From Isoetes taiwanensis (Eukaryota > Streptophyta > Lycopodiopsida > Isoetales > Isoetaceae): a stretch of 64,000 nucleotides of DNA. The notes under the pieces are model-generated. The model was not told the DNA's origin. It searched no databases and saw only the letters and a list, made by a program, of their open reading frames with translations. Shown piece after piece: positions 43,578 to 54,064 of the stretch. The stretch covers positions 427,614-491,613 of the forward strand of contig JAJEKV010000031.1 of assembly GCA_021234155.1 (NCBI GenBank), read 5' to 3'. The position numbers were made by a program, and so were the translations under genes. Position 1 is the stretch's first letter. The number at the start of each line of letters is the position of its first letter.

Positions 43578-43830
43578 TGGGGTATTCAGCTCAGAGATTT
43601 GCATTTCTTAGAGTATTCGACTCAGGGATTAGCGTGCAAGTATTCAGCCTGCAGTTTAGGAGGTGTATTTGGCCTGCAGATTCATTTAAGAGGGGTATTC
43701 GGCTCACAAATTAGACAAGTTGAATAGGCAGGTCGAATACTCCCTTGCCTGTTTTTTCTACCGAAAAAAATAACAAATGATGCACGCCGAATACTAAGCG
43801 AGGGTGTTTGGCTTATAGTTTGCTGGAATC
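43578..43830. repeat. Degenerate short tandem repeats built on GTATTCGGCTCA
   Basis: Units resembling GTATTCGGCTCAGAGATTAG recur at about 43582, 43612, 43638, 43662, 43692 and 43806, with spacing of about 25-30 bp in the first part. The units differ by substitutions and indels. Non-coding. Confidence 0.55.
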
Positions 43831-44690
43831 GAGACCCATTTCCGAAGCCTATATTTCCTTCGGTATGTTATGGGCATAACAGCTTAGATCCTACCGCGTG
43901 TATGCTCGCCGCCCAATGCTGCCCCTGCTTCTCCCGTACCATAGCCAATCTAGATAGACTTGGTAGAATTAGCAAGAAAGCCAATCCAAATCTCAAAAAT
44001 GCAGAAGTGATGTCGATGTACAGAGCTTTCAGCTCGTTTTGGTCCAAAACCATTGTCGAAAATGTGAAAACAATCCTGGAACTGCCATAGCCAGGACACT
44101 CTGCTTCTCTATATCGACACTTTCAAAAATTTTCATTATCACCCACTTCTGCAACTAAAAATTCAGAAAAGCAACATTCCGTTCCACAATATTAAACACA
44201 AAGATAATGAGAAGGCCATTTCTTTAAGAAATAGAGAAGAAGGAAGAACAAAAACCCAGAAAAAAAAAACCTCAAAATTTCAAGCACAGAATCAATTTAA
44301 CAATGTTTTGGAGAGATGATGAGAAACCAGAGGAGAAAGGCCGGAAAGGCCACCATAACCAAACCCGAATGGGTAGAGCTCCATATAGTTGGAATGGAAG
44401 CACGAATTTGCACATGAGAGCTCTTCTTCTTCCCAAATGCCTCGGTCTAGAACGTCAAGGCCGATAACTCCTCTGATTCGGCTTTATGGCCTATGAGAAA
44501 TGGCCCTGGTGGCCCTGTGGTCAAGAAATACTGAGGTCTTACCGTAGTACGACCGAGGCATTTCCTAGCCACATAGCCACCTCAACAATTTTCCTCTTGG
44601 CCATAACGCCTCATCAGAAGATGTTATCTAGTCCATGTCATCTATTTAGCTATTGGTTGGGTTTGTTTATTTGTTTCTTTCAAAGGGACA
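43831..44690. other. Intergenic, nothing recognised
   Basis: A 61-codon minus-strand frame at 43868-44053 has no domain. AAATGCCTCGGTC (44435-44447) and GACCGAGGCATTT (44551-44563) form a perfect 13-bp inverted repeat about 100 bp apart. Confidence 0.4.
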
Positions 44691-45600
44691 TATATCTTGA
44701 TAATGCTATTGTTGGTTCTTCAATCTTTGATCGATAGTGAGGATAACTCCACGTGGACTTTATAGCCATTCCATGGTTATCAAAAAGACATGTGCAAGAA
44801 GCAGCACCCCATCTAAGGTTCAACACAACATCCATGCAACCTAAACGATACAATCAAGACAAGCATTAGTCAATGCAATGATCCACCAACCTACACATAG
44901 AACATCATATCCAATAATGCAAATGTAATGGGCATGAAGTCAAAATAAACATCCGATTCTTAAGTCTCCCAATTACGTAGATCGCATATCTGTCATCCAC
45001 CAAAATAGCAACTCATTCGTACCGTATAAGCTTTTGCATTCAATATTGATAAAAAAAATGGCACTCTCCATATGGGCTGCGTATTACTTTTTCATTTTGG
45101 CAATTACCTTATAAAAACATGACGGATGCCCGTATTTAGAGTCCGGAATGAAAAAGTATATATGGCCATCAGTCATCAGCCAACTAGTATATCGGGTCAA
45201 AAAAAGATGGTATATCCGGCCCAAAAAGTGATATATCCAACAAACCAAGCGTGAAACTGCATGTTGAGGCTGAGATCTTTGTCGGATCGTTCTTGCAGCT
45301 CCGCAGGCAGCTTGAACTGCTTCAAAAAGCCTTTCAATTGCTTTGTTTGCCTCTTTAACAGTGGAATAATAAAGAGAGCAAGCAGTTTGAGTTCAGATAG
45401 AGCCGGATCGATAAAAAATGGCCGAAAACAGTTACTTTTGGACTTGAAACTGTGAAGTGTACAGCTGTTGATAACTGTGGCTAGATATACCAAACCTAGA
45501 CTCTAAATACAGTGGTTCCTCTATCTCCAATTCTCGAGAATTCATGGACTTAATGCCTATTTGCAGTAAACTATTCTCTCATTCAATGAAAAACCATCAT
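44691..45600 (+). pseudogene. Multicopper oxidase locus, decayed copy 1 (upstream region and exon 1 relic)
   Basis: This stretch is a diverged duplicate of two others. 44691-45110 matches 50515-50606 plus 51948-52260. 45118-45540 matches 54829-55210, the region before oxidase pseudogene copy 3, sharing TTAGAGTCC(A/G)GGATG-type and GAGAGAGCCGGATCGATC-type sequence. The right end aligns with exon 1 of copy 3 (CTCTCTCATTCAA(C/T)GAAA). No intact frame remains. It shows that the whole gene with its promoter was duplicated. Confidence 0.65.
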
Positions 45601-47110
45601 TCATATATTTTGGGATTATGTCTATTCCAAAATCGCGCCAGATAAGCATTATTTTTAGGGCATTTAGTGCTTTTTAATTCTATTTTATACATTTACAAAA
45701 TTATAGTTTATGTTGAATATTTCGTACATTAAATAAGGCAAGGGAAGGCCTTGTTCGCTTGAAATTAACATCAATAGATTAGATAACATTTAACAACAAA
45801 TATACTTGAAATAACAAATTCTTTATTAACATCACAAAAGAAATGATCATTTTTTCTACAAACTTAAGCAAGTAATAAGGTGTGTCAAACATGAAATCAA
45901 TTCACATCTTTTTAACAATCTTAAAAGAAGAGTTATAGTATTTTAGCCAAATAAAGTTGGATTATCTATCCAATAATAAAAGTGATATCTTCTAAAATAT
46001 GATAAACGAGACAATTGGTAAAAGTGAAGACAGAATAAAATCGCGCTTGGCGCGATTTCTCAAGCATAACAAAGCTTTCATAAGCATAAAACAACTTCCA
46101 ATTTGGTTATCTCTGGACAACCGTCTAAAACCTCTGCAAGCTCTAATAGTTCTGTTTCTGCAATTTTTAGTTAATAGCTTCTATGGCAGACTGCAATAAT
46201 ATCTCATTCTCCTCATTTTCATCCTCAAAATATGGATTTGCCTGAACCCTCTAATGGTTCTTAAGCAACGGGTCATGAAACACTGGCCTTTTGCATGTCC
46301 TATATAGCCCGCAGTACCTTAGATTATCACCAAACGAAGATAATGCATCTGAGAGGCTTTTGAAATGCGGATTGCAATGGCAATTTTTTTTGTAAAACCT
46401 GAAGTTTCCATTCCATAGTGCCGCTGCTTTCTCTCTGCATCATAAGCTCTAGCCTCCACACATCCCATCTGCTTTAACTGTTTGCCATAGCACCTACCAA
46501 AGACAAATTTTAGAAACAAAATATTGAAGATGGGTGAAGCTGGGCTTATATTGGTTCAAAAGAAAAACAATAGAAGAATGACTATATGCAGTCGGCTTGT
46601 GATGTCTCCCTTCTCCACTGTAAGTAGAAGGCTGAGATGCATGCGTAGGCCAAACTCTGCAGAAAATCCACAAATTGCAAGTAGAAGGCTGAGATGCACG
46701 CTGTAGTTAAGCAAACCCTGCAGAGAACATAGCCTTTGCAAATTTCTTGAAGCTTACCAAACTCACCATAGATGGAATGGTGTCTGCGAAGAAGAAGAAG
46801 AAGTCAAGAAGTCGAAGAAGAAGCCGGACGCAAGCACAAAGTCTAAGAAGAAGCCGAAGGAAGGAAGAAGATGCCGTAAGAAGAAGGAAGAAGATGCCGG
46901 AAGAAGAAGAAGTTTAAGAAGAAGCTTAGGCTTCCAAATAAAAAAAAGAAGATGCATTAGAGGTAAGAAGATTTTGCCGGAAGAAGAAGCCCCGGCTTCC
47001 ATGAAGAAAAAAATTGGGGAAAAAAGCGTTCTAACTAACTTGTCATTTTTCTACGTTAAAAAAAAAAAAAATAAATGAGGACAAAAAAATCTTTTGGGAT
47101 GTAAAGAACA
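45601..47110. other. Intergenic with GAA-rich tract and a short tandem repeat
   Basis: GTAGAAGGCTGAGATGCA units at about 46625 and 46681 form a ~57-bp tandem duplication. 46783-46990 is an impure (GAA)n purine tract. A minus-strand frame at 46319-46519 (containing RCYGKQLKQMGCVEARAYDAE, trimmed here to its start) might be an exon after a TTTGGTAG acceptor, but I cannot identify it. Confidence 0.35.
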
Positions 47111-47111
47111 C

Positions 47112-49240
47112 TACAAGAGCAAAAAAATGTACCTATAGTGTCTTGTATTGAAATACATCAACATATTTTGAAAGACAAAATCTAATGCAACAAAACATTT
47201 TCAATTAGTTTGTCGACAAAGAATGCCTTGCCATTAATTGCGGTTTGATGTGATCATTTGTCACAAACATGCCACAAATACCTCTAATGCTTGTCGTTGG
47301 GAAAAAATGTTGTGTCAAGCTACAAGAGAAATTCAATTTATGACATAATATTGACACAAAATCAATTTGGAACTATATGGCAGTCTAGAAAATGGCGAAC
47401 TTGTGACAATATTTTAACAACATATAAGACAATCAATAAGAAAATTTGTGACCCATTTTGTAGCTAACAAATAGCTAGTGTTGTGACCACATTGTGATAA
47501 ATAAATAAAGCTTATACCAACTACATAGCATCAACATCATGGCAATGTAGTGACAATATAGTAGCTATATTTCCAACAACTAATAAGAAATTTTGTGACT
47601 AGTTTGGTGTCTAAAGACTATTTTTCATTGTTGTGACGATATTATGATAGATAAATAAACAATTGATAACAATTTCTATGAGTTTTGTGTCTAGGTAATA
47701 GCTAATTTAAGACGATTTATGCATTGTATCTTGTGTCAAAAGGATAAACATTTTTTTTTTGCTTGAATAACAAATATTCTGATTTCTGAAATTCGATAAC
47801 AAAAAAGCCAAAGTAATAAAGTTTCATTGATCAACAATGAATTTTCCAACATAACAAATGCCCATAAAAAATGAGTTGAGGCAAGTGTATTAAATATTAA
47901 TGTCAAGAAAAATAATCAATATCGCCAATTCAATGCTCTCTATTTGTTGGTTCATCTCCATGATCCTCTTCATTTGCATTGCCTTCATGACCTTCATTGT
48001 CTTCTTTGTTGTTATCCTGTTGATTATATTTGTAAAGCATATTGTTAGAAATTTCATAACTATATATCAATAATAGAGTTTCCTCTCTTACCTCATCAGA
48101 ATCATCCACATAACATATAGCCTGAATGTAAAAAAAAGTACAAGTGTAAGAACAATGTATGAATACGACGTTGAAATGACAAAATGTACAAATATACTTA
48201 CATTCAATGGTTCTTTTCCTTTTTGATTTTGTCTTAAATACTACACCTGGGCTTGTTCCCTTGATATAATCCATAGCCTTGTGCTAAGGTAGAAATTGAT
48301 AGTGATGAGAAAGGCACAGAAACTGGTAAACAAAGATGGGGTTGGGGCTGGGGCCTTAGGTTGTTAGTGATATGAAAAAACAAATTTTGAAGCGGCATCT
48401 AGGGATGCCAAACAAATGTGACTTTGAGCTGTATACTTGGGCTATGTAAACTGTGACTTGAGCTGTCTATGATTTCCAAGCAGCCATCATATTGTTTCCT
48501 GTCTATGATTTCCAAGCAGCCAGCAGAATCGAACTGTCCAATATCGCCAATATAAAACCAGTGCATCAAAAAGCAAGAAGCAAAAAGTAAGAAGTGAGCC
48601 TGCGATCAAAAAGCCAGTAAGCACTCCGACAAAGCTCAAAAATAATATAAAGCAATCTTGTATTTACCTGGATGCCATGCTCGAGACAATAAAGCTCCCA
48701 GCAAGCTTTGCCGACCACCCATTTTTGCTTTTTGGCGAAGCTTCATTATTAGAGATTTCTTTTTACTGGCAAGCTTTAAAATTGTAAGCAAGATCCCACG
48801 AAATGTTGTATATTAGTAAAAACTATTACTATCTACATCCACATAGAAAAACAACTCAAAAGACAAAAATCTTTCCTTACATGCTAAGCATGAGAATCGG
48901 AAGAAGTGCTTGCACCGCGAAAAACACTGAAAGGCACGCAAAAAGTATTTACAAAACAAAGGCTTCTTGACAAGAAAATGAAATATGGGAAGAGGAGAGA
49001 TACCTGCCAATGAGAAGCTTCTTGCCAATGAAGACCTTGGCCCTGTAAGCCTTCTTTTTGGCGGGTCTTCCATAAATCTGAAGAATCAGAATGCAATTCA
49101 ATTGTTTAAACTTAGCACGTATAATGTAACAAAGACATGCAAAAAATCCAACATATAAATCTCGTACAAGTAACTTCGCTTTGTAGAGCGACCATTTTCC
49201 CCGATTTTCGCATTGAATGCCACACTCGGGACTCCTAAAA
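47112..49240 (-). mobile_element. Candidate CACTA-type transposon segment (degenerate)
   Basis: CACTACAAGAGC at 47110-47121 matches the usual CACTA terminus, and 47330-47700 is filled with diverged direct and inverted copies of short motifs such as TTGTGACAATATT and AACAACATATAAG, as in CACTA subterminal regions. On the minus strand further in, short exon-like frames follow: 48274-48200 (MDYIKGTSPGVVFKTKSKR), a 30-nt piece encoding AICYVDDSDE, and an acidic last piece ending EPTNREH at 47931, with plausible GT/AG borders. Frames at 49075-49015 (YGRPAKKKAYRAKVFIG) may be further exons. No transposase catalytic motif recognised and no opposite terminus found. Confidence 0.4.
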
Positions 49241-49610
49241 GACCCATATAATTCACTTACATCATATTACGACAATGATTTGTTGGATTCATGAATGGCA
49301 TTTGAAAACCATTAATTTGCTAAAACCGCACGCAACTAAAAATCACTGGTGGTGCATGCAAAAAAGGGGAAAAAATAGACTGTGCATGCAAATACTGGCC
49401 GGGCTTGAAGAAACCGGGTTTCCTTATCCGTTACTTCTCATTGGCAATGAAAATGAAATGTGAGAAGAGGTCCATGAGGGCAGCCAAAATCAGCAAAAGG
49501 GGCATTGTATTTGGATATCCAACAAGAAGTGCCAAATTAAAAAATTTGCGAATGAGATATTCCCGCTGCAGCTTTCTCCCGCCCACCGAGGCATTTTGCA
49601 AGAAATGGAT
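49241..49610. other. Intergenic, nothing recognised
   Basis: Short frames without domains. Confidence 0.35.
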
Positions 49611-50292
49611 AACATAAGAAATAGGACAACTTTTTAGGGTTTTTGTATAGGGATTTGGCAAGGACAAAACAAAGGAAACTTTAAGAACTTAGAACAAATT
49701 TTTGTTACCTTTTGTTGACATCGATGATGATGATGTGGCATGCCATTGGTGACATGTCATGCCAAGTAAGCAATGCCAACTTTTGACTAGGCCAAAATAA
49801 AATAAAAATGTGCAACTCGGTTTTCCATGGGTTGATGTGGCTGGTGACATGGCAAGATATGGGTGATGTGGACATGATGATGACCCTATGCATACTCGAG
49901 ACGCACGTTTGTCTCCATCCCGATGCAAAAATATAGGGTTCACGTTATGGGTCTTTGCCTTACCACAAGTGGTCGGGATTTGGCGGCGCAAGATGTCGCT
50001 AATTCTTATGGCACCAAAAATAGCATGGAAAAGATGATGTGGCACTCCAAGTGGTGACATGGCATGCCAAGCAAGCAAGTTCAAGTTTTGACTAGGCCAA
50101 AAATGAATAGATGTACATCTTTGGTCTTTTCATTGGGTGATGTTGGCAAATTTTGGATGACATGGCGAGATGTTGGTGACGTGGACGTGATGGCTAGGAC
50201 TTTATGCAAGAAATATGACAACCTTTGGATTTTTTGGTAGAGGAGTTTGGCAAGGAATAGAAAAGAGGGAACTTCAAGAACTTAAAGTGTTG
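49611..50292. repeat. Nested direct repeats (two ~175-bp and two ~80-bp copies)
   Basis: 49715-49890 and 50030-50205 are direct copies (sharing GGTGACATG(T/G)CATGCCAAG and TTTTGACTAGGCCAAAA). They are bracketed by a second related pair, 49611-49690 and 50208-50290 (both with ATAGGACAACTTT- or ATATGACAACCTT-type starts and GGCAAGGA). Inside, TGATGTGG and GTGACATGG recur many times. Non-coding. Confidence 0.6.
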
Positions 50293-50394
50293 GTTGTCTT
50301 CTCCAGGTCGAACAAGGCCAGCACTTTGCGCGGATGCCTCACTAGAGGGGAGAGGCATTATGTTATAAATCTCATAGAAATGTTATAATGATGG

Positions 50395-50606
50395 AGCCAC
50401 CTACCTTCATGGAGATGAGGATCCAAGCACCTTGAATGACAATCATGATACATGGTTCACCCCGTTTGGCGATTGCGGCCTCGCATGGTGCACTATCCTA
50501 ATTCTCTTTCAGAGAGAGATATATCTTAATAATGCCATTGTTGGGTTATTTAATCTTCGGTCGACAGCGAGGGTAACTCCACATGGACCTCATGGCCATT
50601 CCATGG
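50395..50606 (+). pseudogene. Multicopper oxidase decayed copy 2, exon 2 fragment
   Basis: The plus strand reads YLHGDEDPST, a stop, then NDNHDTWFTPFGDCGLAW, which aligns with the type-1 copper-motif region of the downstream gene (THLHGAEDPSTSDGHPQAWF). It runs at about 50515 into sequence that matches copy 1 upstream DNA, so the copy is rearranged. It is cut at 50607 by a poly(A) retroelement and resumes at 51948. Confidence 0.75.
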
Positions 50607-51947
50607 TTTTTTTTTTTTTTTTTTGAAGGTAAGATAAATTTATATTCAGATAGGAAGAATTACATCAGAAAGATCCCACAAGGATCAAATAACCTTGAAG
50701 TACAGAGGATCCCATGTGGATCAAATATAATATTTGAAGCTTGGTACTCATAATTTTTCTCAACCTCTTCTTCCAACTAACTAGTACTACAGGACGGAAT
50801 CAACATCTTCCCAGCTAGAGGAATACTACAGGAGACAAATATAAATTTTCCTCAAGCTACGAATATACCTTGAATGCTCTATGAACCACCTCTTGCAAGA
50901 GTAGAGACGAACAGAGAAAGGAATGAAGAAAACATGAGCAATCTCCCGCATTGCTCAAGGAAGCTAACACAGCTCCAAATAACCCATTCTGCAAATTAAT
51001 CAATACTGATTGTACCAGGAAAGATGCTGCATTGTCAGGATATATGCAGTCGGCCTAGAATGAACTAGAATGAATGTAACCATCAGAAATGCTGCATTGT
51101 CGGGATATGAAGCAGTTAGCCTGTACTAGACTCCAAAGCCCAGCTACCAGACTCCTCCCTAAAGTCCGGCTCAAGATATATAAGCTTCATCCTGCTCAAA
51201 AAAATTCCCTAGCTCGGCATCTCAAACAGTCCAATAAAATCAAGCCTCATCCTGCATTGAAGATCCCTAGCTCGGCAATCTGTCCCAGTTCCGATCTCAT
51301 CAAAAAATCTGAAGAGTCAGGCTAATCTATTCTTCTTCTTTTTCAAGAAACAAATCTACACCTTTCCGCTAGTAGGAAAGAGCAAGAGGAAGGGAAAGGC
51401 TTCTGGCATTACAGACCTGAGGAAAGAACAAAGCTGCCAATTAACTAGAAATTTGAAGCATCTTCTCTCATAGCCCTGCATCTTAACTACTCAACGTTAT
51501 AGGCAACCTGAGCCATTTCGGTGTGCATCCACAAAGGAAAAAGAGGAAGCAACGGCCAGCCCAGCCCCAAATAATTTATGCCTTTCAAGAAAGGGCAAGA
51601 AAGAAACGAATGGGCTGCTGGCCAGACTAATCTCTGTTTGATCTATGGAAAAACACAATGCTTACCTAGAACCGGAAGCATCAGAGTAAAGATCCACGTT
51701 AGTGGATTATCTGAGAAGGCTGGAGAGGCCGCCATGAAGAGACTCCAAGAAACCAGAAAAGGAAGCAGATGGAGGCAGAATCTGGAAGACCAAGATGCCA
51801 AAACCCTTATGCTAGCCATCAGATCTTGGAACAGAAGAAATTTGCAGCCACTGCAGTGCCGAAAGCAAGGATTAGGGGCGGCCCCTTTCCCTGCCGCCGC
51901 CCTAGCCGTGAAGGCGCCAAGAACTCATCCCCAAAATATTATAAATT
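50607..51947 (-). mobile_element. Poly(A) retroelement insertion with 11-bp TSD
   Basis: CCATTCCATGG lies on both sides (50596-50606 and 51948-51958). The insert begins with 18 T residues on the plus strand, so it is a minus-strand element with a poly(A) tail, 1341 bp long. Its 5' end (read on the minus strand) is GC-rich, CGGCTAGGGCGGCGGCAGGG with a GGCCGCCCC block, similar to the start of nested element A at 18.7 kb. A minus-strand frame of some length exists near 51900-51650, but no RT or endonuclease motif was seen, so it is probably non-autonomous. Confidence 0.8.
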
Positions 51948-52300
51948 CCATTCCATGGTTATAAAAAAGATATAAGCAAGAAGCAAGGAACTAAGATATA
52001 AGCAAGAAGCAAGAAGCAAGCACTACCAACCTACGTAGTCAATGCAATGATCCACCAACCTACACATGGAACATCGCATCTGATACGCAAATGCAATAGA
52101 TATGAAGTCAAAATAAACCTCCGATTCTTAGTCTCTCAATTACATACACCGCATGCCTCTGTTATCCACCAAAATAGCAACTCATTCGTCCCATATAAGC
52201 TTTTGCAATCAGCAGTGATCCAAAAAAATGGCACTGTTGATATGGACTGCATATTACTTCTCATTCTGGCAATAATGTTTGCACAATCACTTGATGTATG
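51948..52300 (+). pseudogene. Multicopper oxidase locus copy 2, upstream sequence (continued)
   Basis: Continues the duplicate of 44750-45110: shared CAATGATCCACCAACCTACA, GAAGTCAAAATAAAC and CACCAAAATAGCAACTCATT. Non-coding; it would correspond to distal upstream DNA of the oxidase gene. Confidence 0.7.
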
Positions 52301-52714
52301 TTTATGACCTAAGGTTTTTAATGGTTTTTAGAGGTATTCGTATAAAAATACGTATGAAGCTGATGCTGGCATTGCGGTTTTGGCAAGAAGGGGTATTTTT
52401 TGTTGAGACAAAGGTTCAGGGGCAGATAAGACTTCACGTGGTGGCACCTCAGCTGGCGCCCAACGACCCCGATGCCTAATTCGGCCACTGTAGGTGTCGC
52501 AAAACCCATATTTGGCTGTTGTAGATGTCGATTCTGCCCATATACTGTGTTGCTTGTCTGTTGTTTGGGCCTGGTCGAAGGAAGAAGAGGTGAGCGACCT
52601 GCACATAGAAGAGGCGAGCGACCTGACCTTGTTTTATATTTTTTATTTCTTTCATCATCATGTCTATGAGAAGGGCAGCCAGAAAGGGCAGGACTGCTAC
52701 TGCCCATCTGTTCG
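52301..52714. other. Left flank of the HUH-type gene
   Basis: No supported domain. Open frames run on both strands (minus 52318-52818). A GAGGTGAGCGACCTG / GAGGCGAGCGACCTG short direct repeat lies at 52587-52624. Confidence 0.35.
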
Positions 52715-53470
52715 ATGCCTATGGAATCAAGCTCTGTACAGACTGACACTTCCTGCATGCCTACTCCTGCCAAGCCTAACCTTGCACAGAGCTGGGATGC
52801 AATTGATGTCTCTGTCACATTGGTCTTGTCTGGGCAAGATGTTCCCCTGAGTTTCCTTGATGCCCTTTGTTCCTTCTGTGATAGGAGATGTGTTGCTAGT
52901 GCAGTTGCCTTGGAGAGGAGGTCTTCTGCAGACCACCTCCATGTGCAGGCCGTGCTAAGAGCACGCTACAAGACTCCGTAGGCCTTGAATGAGGCTATCA
53001 AAAGGGACTTTAATAGGCCCTCTAAGCCAGCCGGCGTTGTTTTAGTGTGCACGGTGCTGAAGAATAACAGATTACACTGCTTTGAGAGTATGTTGGGGTA
53101 TTGCATGAAGGACGTAGGTAAGGTGCACTATTCCTGCCACCTCCACAATATATCTGAATCGATAATTGAGACAAGAAAAGATCTATATATCTATATGTAA
53201 GATGGAGTGCTGGGGACACAAGGGCCTGTGTGTGTCGGATAACAGGAACCTGCTGAACAAGGCAGCTTTGTTTTTTATCATGGTGGTCGTAGGCTGACTC
53301 CTAGTTTGACATTCACTGTTTGCAGGATGCTCAGAAGTGGGAAGTACACTTTGAGCAGCAGCTGGATCATTCCTTCCAACAGTGCTCATGTGAACGAACA
53401 TAGAGTTCGTGTTGCGTGGAGGGTTCACTTGAACCCTGCTCACTGCATGCCATCTGATGTTAGAACTATT
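52715..53470 (+). pseudogene. Replitron-like HUH endonuclease gene, decayed
   Basis: The frame from 52715 reads WDAIDVSVTLVLSGQDVPLS, then an H-hydrophobic-H motif in SADHLHVQAVLRARY (His codons at 52934 and 52940), a TAG stop at 52979, then in the same frame ALNEAIKRDF and HCFESMLGYCMKDVGKVHYS with the Tyr codon at 53099. The order (hydrophobic strand, HUH pair, Lys-containing GYCMKD with a single Tyr) is that of Y1 HUH endonucleases, and the wording resembles proteins of eukaryotic Replitron transposons as I remember them. A frameshift near 53200-53290 leads into FTVCRMLRSGKYTLSSSW, a further conserved-looking block. The TAG reads like CAG to TAG decay. Not a Helitron: no helicase seen. Confidence 0.55.
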
Positions 53471-54064
53471 CTCCTTGGCTTATCTGCAGGTTATGTGCTT
53501 GTTGAATGGAATGGGCCTGGCCCCCGCCGATATTGGGATGATTCTGTGCCATCTGATGAGATGGATTGTAACTTTCAGGATCTTCATGATCCATCCACAC
53601 TGGGGATCACACCATGGCAGTTGGTTGACTCATTGCGTAGCTTGTTTCATGTACAGCTTCAGTTTTGTCTATGTTTTGCTTTCTTTGAGCATGGGTTTGT
53701 GGTGGTGATGGTTTGTTGCAGGGTAGAGATGGAGACTGATGGAAATTCTGCGGGGGAGACGGGCCATCCCATCTTAAGCTTGGACCCCTCTTTGATAAGC
53801 TCCAGGATTGATGATTCCCGTCCTGATCCTCAGGTGTATCCTCCAGAGGGTGAGCAGCTGTTCACTGCAGAAGAGTTTATAACAAGCATTATCCAGGTTG
53901 GAACGGAGGCCCATCAGATAGCTACTTCCCTTAGGACCTTGAGGAGGCAATTGACAGGTTTCTATGTGGCTATTGACTCGGCGATTTCTAGTGTTGCTTG
54001 GGAGGAGCTTGGTGCTCCAATGTCTGAGTTACATGCACTGAGGATCACACATGAGCCTTGCTAG
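53471..54064 (+). CDS. Downstream open frame associated with the HUH-type gene
   Basis: The frame 53306-54064 stays open past the conserved block. Its first part includes VRTILLGLSAGYVLVEWNG. A hydrophobic, intron-like stretch at 53640-53725 ends in TTTGTTGCAG. A final segment from METDGNSAGETG (53728) to a TAG at 54062 is acidic and Pro-rich, with a helical C-terminal part (TAEEFITSIIQVGTEAHQIA). It may be the C-terminal exon of the HUH protein or a second small protein of the same element. No family recognised for this part. Confidence 0.35.
   Translation, partial: LLGLSAGYVLVEWNGPGPRRYWDDSVPSDEMDCNFQDLHDPSTLGITPWQLVDSLRSLFHVQLQFCLCFAFFEHGFVVVMVCCRVEMETDGNSAGETGHPILSLDPSLISSRIDDSRPDPQVYPPEGEQLFTAEEFITSIIQVGTEAHQIATSLRTLRRQLTGFYVAIDSAISSVAWEELGAPMSELHALRITHEPC

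Noticed and set aside
46319-46519. Minus-strand frame with a Cys- and Arg-rich start, possible exon
   Set aside because: I considered a small ribosomal or organellar protein exon, but no neighbouring exon or family match was found.
52715-53200. Helitron Rep or geminivirus-like Rep relic
   Set aside because: No helicase or SF3 motor motifs and only one Tyr in a GYCMKD setting; the wording fits Replitron-type proteins better.
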